Origin: an uncultured Vampirovibrio sp. | GTDB taxonomy: Bacteria > Cyanobacteriota > Vampirovibrionia > Gastranaerophilales > Gastranaerophilaceae | Assembly: GCA_910577635.1 (NCBI GenBank) | Contig: CAJTNR010000001.1 | Span: forward strand, 1 to 64,000 | Direction of reading: 5' to 3' | DNA length: 64,000 bases | In this document: positions 32,452 through 41,644 of the stretch, piece after piece | Numbering within the stretch: position 1 is the first letter of the stretch | Layout of the letters: every line of letters begins with the position of its first letter | Notes under the pieces: generated by a model | Databases searched by the model: none | The model's input: the letters and a program-made list of their open reading frames with translations, nothing else | What the model was told of the DNA's origin: nothing | Position numbers and translations under genes: made by a program

Positions 32452-34479
32452 TTGAAAAATAAGGTAATAATTCAAGGTGCCTTTTGGCTTTTGATTTTAT
32501 TTGCAATTTATTCAATATTAAATATCTTATATAATTTTAGATACAGATTCGAAATTCCTAATTTGCGCTCATCTTTGAAGCCAATATCAATCAATATTAT
32601 CCCTAAACAAAAAATTGATAAAAATATATTTGTTTGTTTTAATAGTTATTGCCGTTCTTTAGATAAGGGAAATTTTGGCAATATCTATTCTTATAAATTT
32701 GATGCAAATGATTCTGCTTTCTATCAAGGAAAAGTCAAGAATATCTATATTGTTTATCCTCAAGAACTCAAGAATTTTAACAATAGTATTGAAACACTAG
32801 ATTTACACATTGGAACAAAGGATTATTACTATAGCCAGAAGGATGTTTTTAAATTTACAAGAAAAGATCTAACAATGACTTTAGAGGATAGTAAAGATCA
32901 AAAAAAATACAACGCAATAAAACTTCCTGTTTATAGCAACTACCAGGGAATCTTGAATCACATCAGCGTATTATTTTTATCCCTGTTCTATAATTGGAAT
33001 TTTTTCATAATTCCTTATTTTTGGCTTTTTATTGCTTATTTTATCTATTTTTTTAACAAAGATAAATTTAGTTTCAAATTAAGCAAAAAATCCTTGTATC
33101 TTACTTTAATATCAACTATCCTTCTATCAATTTTTTTAAGAATTGTTGATATTAGCTATTATCCTTTATGGACTGATGAAGTTTATACAAAAGTTATAGC
33201 AATTGAGAGTCTTAAGTCCTGTTTTATGGATCCTGGCAATCCTCCTTTGTTTTTCGTCTTAGAGTACTTAATAACTAAAGTATTGCCTAAAACAGATTTT
33301 ATTCTAAGGCTTCTGCCGCTTGTTTTTGGTGTTATGCTTACATTAAGCGTCTTTTTATTATTTAAAAATATCGATAAAAAACAAGCTTTACTTGCTGCTT
33401 TTTTGATTAGCGTAAACTCAATTAATATCTATCATTCCCAAGAAGCAAGAGGGTATAGTTTGTGTGCTTTTTTGAGTGTTTTTTCGCTATATTTGCTTTT
33501 TAACTACCTTAAAAAAACAAATTTTAAAAACCTGTTTTTTTATGGAATAGCAACAATACTTCTTGTTAATTCTAATTATTACCTTGTTTTGCTTGCATTC
33601 ACAAATTTTATCTGGGGAGTTTTTTCTCTTGTTGATGATAAGAAGAAAAAAGAAATCTTAAAGTTTTCAATAGTTAATTTACTATCAGGATTGACTTTTA
33701 TTCCTTATCTGGTTTTATCAAGCTCAAATGCCTTGTCGCAAGGATTCAACGGCTGGATCGGGGAGTTGAGCAAAGAAACTTTCCTTTATACAATTAATGC
33801 TTATTTTATTAATAAACATATATTTCTAATATTGTGCTTTGTTCTTCTTGCTAATTTAATTTATTGTTTTGTAACAAAAATCAATGATAGAAAAAATCTT
33901 TTTATGTATTTAGTCTATTCTTTAACCTTTATCTTAATTATAGCTGCTTTTATTTCAATTTTCATAAAACCAATTATCCACAAAAGAGTTCTTCTTAGTC
34001 TTTATGGAATGTTTTTCTTAGTTGAATTTTTAATAATAACAGGGACTTATCAACTTAAAAAATTGAAACCCCTTGGTGTTATATGCTCAATTATTCTAAC
34101 TTGTTTGTACTTCTCAATTACAACCCCGATGCCATTAAGGGAAGTTTGCAATCTTAATGGGTTTATGAATTTAATTGCAGCTGATGCACCAAGGTATTCA
34201 AAAGATTATGAAATTCACGCTGTAACTTGTGATAATGAACAATATCTGAAAGCTTATCCTCAAGTCCTAAAGCTTGATAATATCCACTGGCATTATATAG
34301 ATACAAACAATGGAAGCTATATAACATCAATTAAAAAGACGGATTATGCTGACAATGATAAAAATGCAATAATTTACTTCAACTCAATTGGAGTTGATAC
34401 TCAAAGGATTTCTTTTTTCAATCCAAAATCGTATATTTTTTATTCTAACTTAACACCTGGTGGAAAAATTGTTTTTTAA
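32452..34479 (+). CDS. GT39/ArnT-type membrane glycosyltransferase
   Basis: A 675-residue polytopic inner-membrane protein of the PMT/ArnT (GT39, GT-C fold) superfamily. It would transfer a sugar from a polyprenyl-phosphate donor on the outer face of the membrane. The first TM is residues about 10-25, followed by an unusual hydrophilic insertion of about 130 residues (to about 165). The GT-C core then starts, with the catalytic Asp-Glu in YYPLWTDEVYTK (Asp about 242) and SINIYHSQEARGYS further on. About ten TM segments follow, then a soluble C-terminal domain. The start is TTG behind a strong AAGGAGG. The acceptor is unknown. Confidence 0.86.
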   Translation: MKNKVIIQGAFWLLILFAIYSILNILYNFRYRFEIPNLRSSLKPISINIIPKQKIDKNIFVCFNSYCRSLDKGNFGNIYSYKFDANDSAFYQGKVKNIYIVYPQELKNFNNSIETLDLHIGTKDYYYSQKDVFKFTRKDLTMTLEDSKDQKKYNAIKLPVYSNYQGILNHISVLFLSLFYNWNFFIIPYFWLFIAYFIYFFNKDKFSFKLSKKSLYLTLISTILLSIFLRIVDISYYPLWTDEVYTKVIAIESLKSCFMDPGNPPLFFVLEYLITKVLPKTDFILRLLPLVFGVMLTLSVFLLFKNIDKKQALLAAFLISVNSINIYHSQEARGYSLCAFLSVFSLYLLFNYLKKTNFKNLFFYGIATILLVNSNYYLVLLAFTNFIWGVFSLVDDKKKKEILKFSIVNLLSGLTFIPYLVLSSSNALSQGFNGWIGELSKETFLYTINAYFINKHIFLILCFVLLANLIYCFVTKINDRKNLFMYLVYSLTFILIIAAFISIFIKPIIHKRVLLSLYGMFFLVEFLIITGTYQLKKLKPLGVICSIILTCLYFSITTPMPLREVCNLNGFMNLIAADAPRYSKDYEIHAVTCDNEQYLKAYPQVLKLDNIHWHYIDTNNGSYITSIKKTDYADNDKNAIIYFNSIGVDTQRISFFNPKSYIFYSNLTPGGKIVF

Positions 34480-34494
34480 AAAAGGAGACAAATT

Positions 34495-35232
34495 GTGAAA
34501 ATAGCTGTATTATCTGATATCCATGCTAATCCTCTTGCACTAAGTGCAGTTTTAGGGGATATTGAAGAGTTTAATCCTGACAAGGTTTTTATCCTGGGGG
34601 ATTTAATACTTGGCGGTTATAATCCCAATAAAACTTGTCAAGTTGTGTTTGATTTAAAAGATAAATACAAAGATAACTTTAGTATAATTCAGGGTAATAC
34701 TGATAAAATGATTGCTTTTTGCACCAAGGAGCTTATTGATAAAACAAAAGAAGTTTTTCCTTGTATGGGCTATAGTTTGGAAGAAGATATTAAAATTACC
34801 GATAAAAAGTACATTGACTATGTGAAAAATTTACCTGAGAAGCTTTTTTTAGAGCTAAATGGACTAAAAGTTGAACTTGTACACGGGTCACCAAGGAATC
34901 AAAGTGAGAATATTTACCCTGATTTATCAGATGAAGAAGTTACAAGTATGGTAGAGAGCTCAAATGCGGATTTAATTTTGTGCGCTCATACTCATATCCC
35001 TTGCGGATACAGCTTAAATAATAATAAAACTGTTGTTAATGCAGGGTCTGTGGGCAGACCCCTGACTAAAGATAAAAAAAGCTGCTATTTAAGACTTGCA
35101 ATTGATAAAAACTCAAAGTTCTATATAGAACATAGATTAGTTAAATATGATAATAATCTTGCATCAAGACATATTCTTTCTCGGGGATTTAAATATTGCG
35201 AAGATTTAGCTAGAATGTATGTTGAACAATAG
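34495..35232 (+). CDS. Calcineurin-like metallophosphoesterase (YfcE/MJ0936 type)
   Basis: A 245-residue soluble phosphoesterase. The two-metal motifs are all present: LSDIHANPLAL (Asp-x-His), LGDLILGGY (Gly-Asp), IQGNTD (Gly-Asn), LVHGSP (Gly-His) and CAHTHIPCGYS (Gly-His-x-His-like). Family members act as phosphodiesterases or nucleotide phosphatases. The GTG start at 34495 is preceded by AAGGAGA. It follows the GT39-like gene by 15 nt and is probably co-transcribed with it and with the TPR gene downstream. The substrate is unknown. Confidence 0.92.
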   Translation: MKIAVLSDIHANPLALSAVLGDIEEFNPDKVFILGDLILGGYNPNKTCQVVFDLKDKYKDNFSIIQGNTDKMIAFCTKELIDKTKEVFPCMGYSLEEDIKITDKKYIDYVKNLPEKLFLELNGLKVELVHGSPRNQSENIYPDLSDEEVTSMVESSNADLILCAHTHIPCGYSLNNNKTVVNAGSVGRPLTKDKKSCYLRLAIDKNSKFYIEHRLVKYDNNLASRHILSRGFKYCEDLARMYVEQ

Positions 35233-35270
35233 AATTTATGATAGAATAATAAAAAAAAGGAAAAAAATAA

Positions 35271-36419
35271 ATGTCTAGTTTAGAAGAACTTCACCTAAAA
35301 GCAGCAAATTTATACGAAGAAAAAAAGCTTCCTGAAGCGCTTAATTTGTATCAGGAAATTATCAAACTTAATCCTATTGATGAAGTTGCTCTTTCTTGCG
35401 TTATGGATATTTATCTTGAATTGGATGATAAATTCAACTACTATCTATCAAGAGCTAATGTTAATATTGGTCAAAATAAGCTTGAATATGCAATTTCAGA
35501 TACAAAAAAAGCGCTTGAGCTGGATTGTGAGAATATTGATGCAAGAAGAAAACTTGCCCGGTTGTACAAGATTGATAATAAACCCTTAAAAGCGATTGAT
35601 GAGTTTTTAAGAATATTAGAACTTGACCCTAAAGAACTAGACCCCTATTTTGAACTTGTTGATTTATATATGAAAGAACAAAGTATAGATAGTGCGATTA
35701 CTACTGCAAAACAAGCTCTTGAAGTGTATCCTAATGATCCTAATTTAAAAAATCTTCTGTCGCAGCTCTACTTTAGAATTAATGACTTTGAATCAGCACT
35801 AGCTGTAGTTGAGGATGAGTTTTTAAAAATCAAAATTCTTCTTCAAGCTGAAAAAAATGAAGAGGCTAAAAGTTTAATTGATAAAATTGATTATAATAAG
35901 CTGAATGAACTTGAGAAAAAAAGTTATCATATACTAAAAGCCCAATATTTATACAACAATAAAGATTATGAAAAATCTCTTCAAGAAATTGAAAGCTATA
36001 CAAAACTCAAAGCTCCGGATGCTGTTTCTTTTCAGATGAAAGCTTTGGTTTATGAAGAATTAAATGATAATTTTAATGCTCACTTAAACTGGGGGTTCTG
36101 CTATAAATTCCGCAACAAATTAGACGATGCTCTGGTTGAGTTTGACAATGCATACAAAGAGAACAAAAACGATAAAACTGTATTAATTGAACTTGCAAAA
36201 ATATATGAGCTCAACAAAGAACGTTTTGTTGCTATGGAGTACTGGCAAAAGGTTTATGATGTTGATAAGGATGAAACCGCAAGAGAAAAATTAGCTGAGT
36301 TTTACTATTCAGAAGGAAATTTTGAAAAAGCCAGGGAATACGGCAGGGAAATTGAACAAAAAGAAGAAAACTATGTCGGTCTTATTGATAGAATAATGAG
36401 CTTCTTTAGTAAAAAATAA
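35271..36419 (+). CDS. TPR-repeat protein
   Basis: A 382-residue soluble protein made almost entirely of tetratricopeptide repeats, each a helix pair of about 34 residues. Repeats are seen at LHLKAANLYEEKKLPEALNL, then at roughly residues 60, 95, 128, 225, 262 and 300, with the usual small residues at positions 8, 20 and 27 (for example ARRKLARLYKIDNKPLKAID). There is no signal peptide or membrane segment. It would act as a protein-protein scaffold. An AAGGA SD is present. A 44-residue gene follows after 14 nt. Confidence 0.88.
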   Translation: MSSLEELHLKAANLYEEKKLPEALNLYQEIIKLNPIDEVALSCVMDIYLELDDKFNYYLSRANVNIGQNKLEYAISDTKKALELDCENIDARRKLARLYKIDNKPLKAIDEFLRILELDPKELDPYFELVDLYMKEQSIDSAITTAKQALEVYPNDPNLKNLLSQLYFRINDFESALAVVEDEFLKIKILLQAEKNEEAKSLIDKIDYNKLNELEKKSYHILKAQYLYNNKDYEKSLQEIESYTKLKAPDAVSFQMKALVYEELNDNFNAHLNWGFCYKFRNKLDDALVEFDNAYKENKNDKTVLIELAKIYELNKERFVAMEYWQKVYDVDKDETAREKLAEFYYSEGNFEKAREYGREIEQKEENYVGLIDRIMSFFSKK

Positions 36420-36433
36420 AAAAAGGTTTATTA

Positions 36434-36568
36434 ATGGATAAAAACATCAACAACAAAACAGAGACAACAAAAGAAAAAATTGAAAAAATGAGAAAAATTT
36501 TACTTGATAGTGAAAAGTGTAAAGAAATTGCTCATAAACTAAGCAGATATATTGTAGATAATAAATAA
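36434..36568 (+). CDS. Small 44-residue hypothetical protein
   Basis: A short gene of 44 codons beginning MDKNINNKTETTKEKIEK and ending HKLSRYIVDNK. It is highly charged and should form two amphipathic helices. A weak AAGG SD stands 9 nt before the ATG. It lies 14 nt after the TPR gene and a strong bidirectional terminator begins right after its stop, so it appears to be the last gene of that transcript. It may partner the TPR protein. No family recognised. Confidence 0.55.
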   Translation: MDKNINNKTETTKEKIEKMRKILLDSEKCKEIAHKLSRYIVDNK

Positions 36569-36594
36569 TTAGCAGGCTTTTATAAGCCTGCTAA
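36569..36594. terminator. Bidirectional terminator after the 44-residue gene
   Basis: An 11-bp perfect stem (36569-36579 with 36584-36594), loop TTAT. It overlaps the stop codon of the minus-strand gene ending at 36580 and directly follows the stop at 36568. Confidence 0.85.
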
Positions 36595-37503
36595 TGTTTG
36601 AATTAAATTTTTAGAAACTACATTGAGCTCATAAGTATGTTCTTGTTTTGTTCCAAATGTTGCATATTCTCCTATTGGAACCCCGGCATATTTATTCTGG
36701 TTCATATATTTATATTTTTTTGAGAATGCCGCTGTAGATAAAGACCTGTTTTGGAAGTTAAAACTTTGAATTTCTTTATGTTTGTTCTTGATGATTTCAG
36801 GTCTCGGGTTGATTGTTGTTGCATCTGTTGTTATGCTTGGAATTAGCTCTAAATCATACTTTTTATCAACTGTATTTTTGATTTTTGACAGCATCTTAAG
36901 CATAGAACCGTAGATATAGTCATAGTTGTTGAAATCATCTGACATAAGGATAAAAACATCATCTGAAATTATTGAAAGATTAGGAATTAAACTCAAAGTA
37001 GTGTCGAGTTTTTTGTAGATAATCTTGTTTAATGTCTGTTTTGTTTTATCCTCAATTTCTCTTTTGGAATTGTAATCCAGAGAAAGGCAAATTGAGAAGT
37101 TTTTCAGTGCATTAAATTGTTTTGCCTCATTTAAATACTTCGCAGCGCGGGCTTTTCTTTCCGTTGCATCTTCCAATTGAGCATGGTGGTTGAGAATTGA
37201 TTCTTCAATTTTATCACACCAAACATGTGAAAGTATTAAAGGAATAATTGTGCAAGCTATAACAAAAGAAGCGTGTCTGTAAATTTCAGGTGAAACTTCT
37301 CCAAAACTTAGCAAATTAGCTAAAGGATAAAAGTATTGCTGGGTGTAGTGCAGAATCATATCATCTGTCATAACTGCAGCCCAGTAAATAAAGTAAATAA
37401 AACTCAAAGCAGCGCAAACTAATATTGCTGCTGAAATCAACCCTTTAATTTTTCTAAACCTGCATTTTAATCTTGCATTAAATCCGTTGTTCATGTTTAT
37501 CAT
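36580..37503 (-). CDS. Hypothetical protein with two N-terminal membrane segments
   Basis: A 307-residue protein. Residues about 21-45 (LISAAILVCAALSFIYFIYWAAV) and about 78-95 (ASFVIACTIIPLILSHVW) are membrane segments. The remaining 200 residues are soluble, with a helical linker and then a mixed domain including SDDVFILMSDDFNNYDYIY, which faintly recalls a cyclase or diguanylate-type fold but lacks convincing motifs. An AGGAG SD lies 8 nt before the ATG at 37503. The terminator at 36569-36594 overlaps its end. I do not recognise the family. Confidence 0.7.
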   Translation of the reverse strand: MINMNNGFNARLKCRFRKIKGLISAAILVCAALSFIYFIYWAAVMTDDMILHYTQQYFYPLANLLSFGEVSPEIYRHASFVIACTIIPLILSHVWCDKIEESILNHHAQLEDATERKARAAKYLNEAKQFNALKNFSICLSLDYNSKREIEDKTKQTLNKIIYKKLDTTLSLIPNLSIISDDVFILMSDDFNNYDYIYGSMLKMLSKIKNTVDKKYDLELIPSITTDATTINPRPEIIKNKHKEIQSFNFQNRSLSTAAFSKKYKYMNQNKYAGVPIGEYATFGTKQEHTYELNVVSKNLIQTLAGL

Positions 37504-37530
37504 AATATATTCTCCTCGCTATATTAATAA

Positions 37531-37575
37531 AAAAAATTCCCTAAAAAAAATTGCTATAAATTTAGAGAATTTTTT
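37531..37575 (-). terminator. Terminator of gatA
   Basis: A long, A/T-rich hairpin (37531-37545 with 37561-37575) with one internal mismatch. On the minus strand it is followed by a U-rich tract, 17 nt after the gatA stop. Confidence 0.65.
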
Positions 37576-37591
37576 AACTTTTATTAATATT

Positions 37592-39052
37592 CTATATTGA
37601 AGGGCGGTTTGTATATACTCCAAGTTCCTGTTCAAGAGCATATGAAGCCTGCAGTAGTGTTTTTTCATCCAATCTTTTAGCTATAACCTGTAATCCAATA
37701 GGCATTGAATCCTTGTCAAAACCAATCGGCATTGATAAAGCCGGAGTTCCTGCCAGATTTGAAGAAATTGTTGCAATGTCTGTCAAATACATTTCAAGGG
37801 GGTTATTTGCTTTGGAGTTAAGGTCAAAAGCAGTTGTAGGACAAGTTGGTGATATTAAAATATCAACTTTTTTGAATGCTTCTGTAAAATCATTAGAAAT
37901 TAGTCTTCTTAGCTGCTGGGCTTTTTTGTAATAAGCATCATAATAACCGCTTGATAGAGCGTAAGTTCCAAGCATTATTCTTCTTTTAACTTCAGGGCCA
38001 AACCCTTGTGCTCTTGTTTTTGTATACATTTCAAGAAGATTTTCGCAATCTGCTGCTCTATAGCCGTAGCGTACTCCATCAAAACGCGCAAGGTTAGAGC
38101 TTGCCTCAGCTGTTGCAACGATATAGTAAACTCCGATTGAGTGTTTTAATAAAGGAAGTGAAATATCAACAATCTGTGCTCCAAGTTTTTTATAGGTTTC
38201 AATTGCATTATTAATGGCGTTTTTAACATCCTCCGAGGTGCCTTCGCTCATTAGTTCTTTAATTACACCGACTTTTAATCCTTTAATATCTTTTTTAAGA
38301 GTACTTGAAATATCTCCAACTTCAAGATTGAGCGAAGTTGAATCCTTAGGATCATAACCTGCAATTGCTTCGTATAGACGGGCGGAATCTTCAATTGTTT
38401 TTGAAAAAGGTCCAATTTGATCTAAAGAAGAAGCAAAAGCAACAAGACCATACCTTGAAACCCTTCCATATGTCGGTTTAAAGCCTACAATCCCGCAAAA
38501 AGAAGCAGGTAAGCGAATTGAACCTCCGGTGTCAGATCCTAGTGATAGAGTTACCATTGAAGCGCTAACACTAGCTGCAGAGCCTCCAGAGGAGCCTCCT
38601 GGAACTTTGTTTAAATTATAAGGATTTTTAACGTTTCTAAATGCCGAGTTTTCGTTACTTGAGCCCATTGCAAACTCATCAAGGTTTGTTTTACCTAAGA
38701 TTGGGATTAAATTTTGTTCCAGTTTTTCTGTAATTGTAGCACTGTAGGGAGAAACAAAGTTTTCAAGGATTTTTGAACTGCAGGTTGTTTTTGACCCTTT
38801 ATAGTTCATATTATCCTTAAGTGCTGTTGGAATCCCTGCAAGATAGGGAAGTTCTTCTTTTTTTGCAATTTTTTCATCAACTTTTTTTGCTGTTTCAATA
38901 GCTTTATCAAGAGTTAAGGAGTTGAATGTTCCTAAGGTATTATCCAGTTTTTCAATTCTTTCAATTGAAGCTTTGGTAAGTTCAAGAGCACTGATTTCTT
39001 TTTTTCTAAGTGCGTCGTGAAGTTCAACTGCCGTCTTTTTTAATAATTCCAT
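37592..39052 (-). CDS. gatA: Glutamyl-tRNA(Gln) amidotransferase subunit A
   Basis: A 486-residue amidase-signature protein, the catalytic glutaminase subunit of GatCAB, which converts Glu-tRNA(Gln) or Asp-tRNA(Asn) to the amide form. The Ser-cisSer-Lys triad is visible: ALKDN (Lys), VPGGSSGGSAASVSA (cis-Ser region) and GSDTGGSIRLPASFCG (nucleophile Ser). The ATG at 39052 with a GGAGT SD is chosen; an upstream ATG at 39127 would add 25 non-conserved residues that overlap the divergent yraN gene. gatB and gatC are not adjacent in this window. Confidence 0.96.
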   Translation of the reverse strand: MELLKKTAVELHDALRKKEISALELTKASIERIEKLDNTLGTFNSLTLDKAIETAKKVDEKIAKKEELPYLAGIPTALKDNMNYKGSKTTCSSKILENFVSPYSATITEKLEQNLIPILGKTNLDEFAMGSSNENSAFRNVKNPYNLNKVPGGSSGGSAASVSASMVTLSLGSDTGGSIRLPASFCGIVGFKPTYGRVSRYGLVAFASSLDQIGPFSKTIEDSARLYEAIAGYDPKDSTSLNLEVGDISSTLKKDIKGLKVGVIKELMSEGTSEDVKNAINNAIETYKKLGAQIVDISLPLLKHSIGVYYIVATAEASSNLARFDGVRYGYRAADCENLLEMYTKTRAQGFGPEVKRRIMLGTYALSSGYYDAYYKKAQQLRRLISNDFTEAFKKVDILISPTCPTTAFDLNSKANNPLEMYLTDIATISSNLAGTPALSMPIGFDKDSMPIGLQVIAKRLDEKTLLQASYALEQELGVYTNRPSI

Positions 39053-39078
39053 TATTTTACTCCATATAATATTTGTCT

Positions 39079-39093
39079 TAGAATTATTGTATG
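39079..39093 (+). promoter_or_regulatory. Leaderless-type -10 box of yraN
   Basis: TAGAAT (39079-39084) ends 6 nt before the ATG at 39091. No SD is present. Confidence 0.6.
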
Positions 39094-39450
39094 ACAAATA
39101 AAACAATTGGTAAATACGGGGAAACATTAGCTAAAGAATTTTTAATAAAAAAAGGCTATAGAATTCTTGAACTTAACTATCGTTATTCAAGAATGGCAGA
39201 AATTGATATAATTGCACTAAAGGATAATACAATTCACTTTGTTGAAGTTAAAACAAGGACTCAAAAATTCTTCGGAAGCCCTTTGGAGGCAATCAATAAA
39301 ACAAAGCTTATGTCAATTTATAATTGTTCGAAGTTTTATCTTCTTAATTCAAACATACGCTGTGAAAAAATGCAGATTGATGCTATTGCAATAGTTTTGG
39401 ACTCTAACAAGCAGGCTCAAATTAGTTTTTTGGAGAATATTTCTTTATAA
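39091..39450 (+). CDS. yraN: YraN/UPF0102 family nuclease-like protein
   Basis: A 119-residue protein of UPF0102, which has an endonuclease-like (Holliday-junction-resolvase-related) fold. The active-site pattern is visible: Glu near GKYGETLAKEFL, then MAEIDIIAL (Glu-x-Asp), then HFVEVKTR (Glu-x-Lys). Function in cells is not established. There is no SD; a TAGAAT box lies exactly 6 nt before the ATG. It overlaps only a spurious upstream extension of gatA. Confidence 0.93.
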   Translation: MTNKTIGKYGETLAKEFLIKKGYRILELNYRYSRMAEIDIIALKDNTIHFVEVKTRTQKFFGSPLEAINKTKLMSIYNCSKFYLLNSNIRCEKMQIDAIAIVLDSNKQAQISFLENISL

Positions 39451-39452
39451 AT

Positions 39453-40187
39453 TTAGTTTTCTTGTTCTTTTGCTTTTTTGTAGTTTTTAATAGTATCTTT
39501 TTGAATATCATTTGCAATATCACCCAAAAGCTTAAATTGAGCTATGGGCTGCGCTGTTATTGTTGATAAAATTACACCAAAATTAATAAGTGAAGCTGCT
39601 TTTGAATGTTTTTTTCTTAATGGTTCAAAGGTATTTTCAACAAATTGTCCAATGCGGGTGGAGTTGATTTCTTCACCCAGTTTTTGACCTTCTTTTTTGA
39701 GGAATTTACCTATTTGAGTAGAATTTGCGGCTTTTTTTGAAAGAGCTATAACTCCTATTGCGCTTGTAAATAAAACTCCAAGTGACAAAAGAGTTGTTTT
39801 TAATGGTGAATCAGGTTTTTTTCCTTCCTGAATTTTTGCCTTATTTGAGTTAGTAAAAATATCATCCAGCTTTTTAGAGCCTTCAAAAAGCGCTAAAAAA
39901 CCCAACCCTGCTGCTAGTTTGTTTGACAATTTCTCGGGTTGGGCTAATCCTATACTTGTTGCTATAATTGCTGCACCTATTGAAGGTATTGCTTGTAAAA
40001 GCTTTGTTTTCGGACTGTTTTGCGCTTTATCATGCGCTTTTATAATGCTTCTTGCTATTAAGACATCATCGCTTAGCTTTTGATGGTGCTTGTATCGCAT
40101 TTTTTCTCCGGTGTTATCAGGACTGTTTTGTCCTTTAAAACCGTAACTTCGGAATTTGTAATACTGTTTGTTGTTGTTTATTAACAT
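39453..40187 (-). CDS. Lineage-type hypothetical membrane protein with N-terminal GFKG motif
   Basis: A 244-residue protein beginning with about 40 polar residues that include YGFKGQ (residues 15-20). It then has at least three hydrophobic segments (IGAAIIATSIGLA, LAAGLGFLALFEG and LLSLGVLFTSAIGVIAL, plus a possible one near residue 215), and a Lys-rich C-terminus. There is no Sec signal. The overall plan (polar N-terminal tail with a Phe-Lys-Gly motif, then Ala/Gly-rich membrane helices) resembles the other lineage-type hypotheticals here. An AGAGGA SD precedes the ATG at 40187. Function unknown. Confidence 0.7.
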   Translation of the reverse strand: MLINNNKQYYKFRSYGFKGQNSPDNTGEKMRYKHHQKLSDDVLIARSIIKAHDKAQNSPKTKLLQAIPSIGAAIIATSIGLAQPEKLSNKLAAGLGFLALFEGSKKLDDIFTNSNKAKIQEGKKPDSPLKTTLLSLGVLFTSAIGVIALSKKAANSTQIGKFLKKEGQKLGEEINSTRIGQFVENTFEPLRKKHSKAASLINFGVILSTITAQPIAQFKLLGDIANDIQKDTIKNYKKAKEQEN

Positions 40188-40286
40188 TTTTCCTCTTGAT
40201 AGACGAATTTGTCTATAAAATTATTCTAATACAATTTAAAAATAATGCAAGAAGCTATTAAACTAAATTTACATAATAAACTATTA

Positions 40287-40295
40287 TGGTATAAT
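40287..40295 (+). promoter_or_regulatory. Extended -10 promoter of the LeuA-like gene
   Basis: TGG followed by a perfect TATAAT (40290-40295) forms an extended -10. Transcription would start near 40302, leaving a leader of about 25 nt with GGGGA before the ATG at 40327. This rules out an in-frame TTG at 40300 as the start. Confidence 0.7.
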
Positions 40296-40326
40296 TATTT
40301 TGATAGTTAATTTATTTTGGGGAAAT

Positions 40327-41631
40327 ATGAATTATATAAAATTTGTTGATGTTACAAATAGAGATGGTGTGCAGACATCCAGGTTAGGACTTGCTAAGCT
40401 GCAAAAAACAATTATTAATTTAATGCTTAATGAAATGGGTATAACTCAGTCAGAGTTTGGTTTTCCGACAACAAAGCACGAGCTTAATTACTTGAATGGC
40501 AACCTTGAACTTGTAGAAAGAGGGGTCATTAATAAAACAAAACTATCAGGCTGGATGAGAGCAATTAAAAAAGACGTTATCGAGTCGTTTAGAAATGTCC
40601 CTAAGCTTCAATATATTAACATGTCCCAATCGACCTCAGAACAGATGATTAATGGGAAGTATCAGGGCAAAAAAACCCCGAAAGATGTTCTAAATGATAC
40701 CTTAGAAGCTTTAAACGAAGCAATTAGTCAAAACGCACGTATAATTGGAGTTAACGCGGAAGATGCTTCAAGGTCAAATCTTGATTATTTAATCGAATAC
40801 GCACGTGAATCCAAGCGCTATGGTGCAAGCAGGTTTAGATACTGCGACACTTTAGGTTTTGATGATCCTCAAACAGCTTATAACAGGATTTATTCAATAG
40901 CAAAAGAAGCTCAAATTGATATTGAACTTCATTTTCATAATGATTTAGGCATGGCAACAGCCTGCAGTGTAATGGGAGCTCGTGCTGCAATTGATGCCGG
41001 AGTTGATGCCTGGATTAATACCGCAATAAATGGCATGGGAGAAAGAGCAGGTAATGCTGATTTAGTTTCTTGTATTCTTGCTATTACAAAATCGAGCGGG
41101 TTTAAGGATAAATATAGAATCGATCCTCAGATTGATATATCAAAAGCATGGAAACTAGCAAAATACACTTCCTACGCTTTTGGAGTGCCGATTCCAATGA
41201 ACCAGGTAGCAGTGGGGGCTAATGCTTTTGCGCATGAATCAGGAATCCACGCGGATGGAGCCTTAAAGGATAGAAGAAACTATGAACTCTATGATTATGA
41301 GGAATTAGGAAGAGGAGAGCCTGAAATCATTGAAACAGGAAGAATGATTACAGTCGGCGAGTATGGCGGAATTAAGGGATTTAGAAATGTTTTCCATGGT
41401 CTGGAACTTGAATTCCACGATGAAGCAGAAGCAAGAAATATCCTGGAATTAGCACGTTATGCAAACGTCCATACCCAGCAGCCTTTAGTTGACAGTGAAC
41501 TAAGGTTTATTTACTTCTATCCTGATATTGCAGCAAAAATCATGACGGTTGATCCTTATTATTCTCCCTCAGGAGCCTTAAAAGAAAGAATGGAAAGACT
41601 GGAGCAAATTGCAGGATCAAGAATAGTTTAA
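40327..41631 (+). CDS. LeuA/homocitrate synthase-family acyltransferase
   Basis: A 434-residue member of the HMGL-like (alpha-isopropylmalate/homocitrate/citramalate synthase) family. It opens FVDVTNRDGVQTSRLG, where many relatives have LRDGEQ. Further family blocks are RYCDTLGFDDPQTA, ELHFHNDLGMATA (the metal-binding His-x-His), GMGERAGNADL and HESGIHADG. The regulatory LeuA dimer domain at the C-terminus appears absent or short, so feedback by leucine is unlikely. It condenses acetyl-CoA with an unknown 2-oxo acid. No leuB, leuC or nif genes are adjacent. miaB follows after 13 nt. Confidence 0.87.
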   Translation: MNYIKFVDVTNRDGVQTSRLGLAKLQKTIINLMLNEMGITQSEFGFPTTKHELNYLNGNLELVERGVINKTKLSGWMRAIKKDVIESFRNVPKLQYINMSQSTSEQMINGKYQGKKTPKDVLNDTLEALNEAISQNARIIGVNAEDASRSNLDYLIEYARESKRYGASRFRYCDTLGFDDPQTAYNRIYSIAKEAQIDIELHFHNDLGMATACSVMGARAAIDAGVDAWINTAINGMGERAGNADLVSCILAITKSSGFKDKYRIDPQIDISKAWKLAKYTSYAFGVPIPMNQVAVGANAFAHESGIHADGALKDRRNYELYDYEELGRGEPEIIETGRMITVGEYGGIKGFRNVFHGLELEFHDEAEARNILELARYANVHTQQPLVDSELRFIYFYPDIAAKIMTVDPYYSPSGALKERMERLEQIAGSRIV

Positions 41632-41644
41632 AGGGTGTGAAAGC

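Noticed and set aside
39053..39127. 25-codon upstream extension of gatA
   Set aside because: It overlaps the yraN start and its promoter, is not like GatA N-termini, and the ATG at 39052 has an SD.
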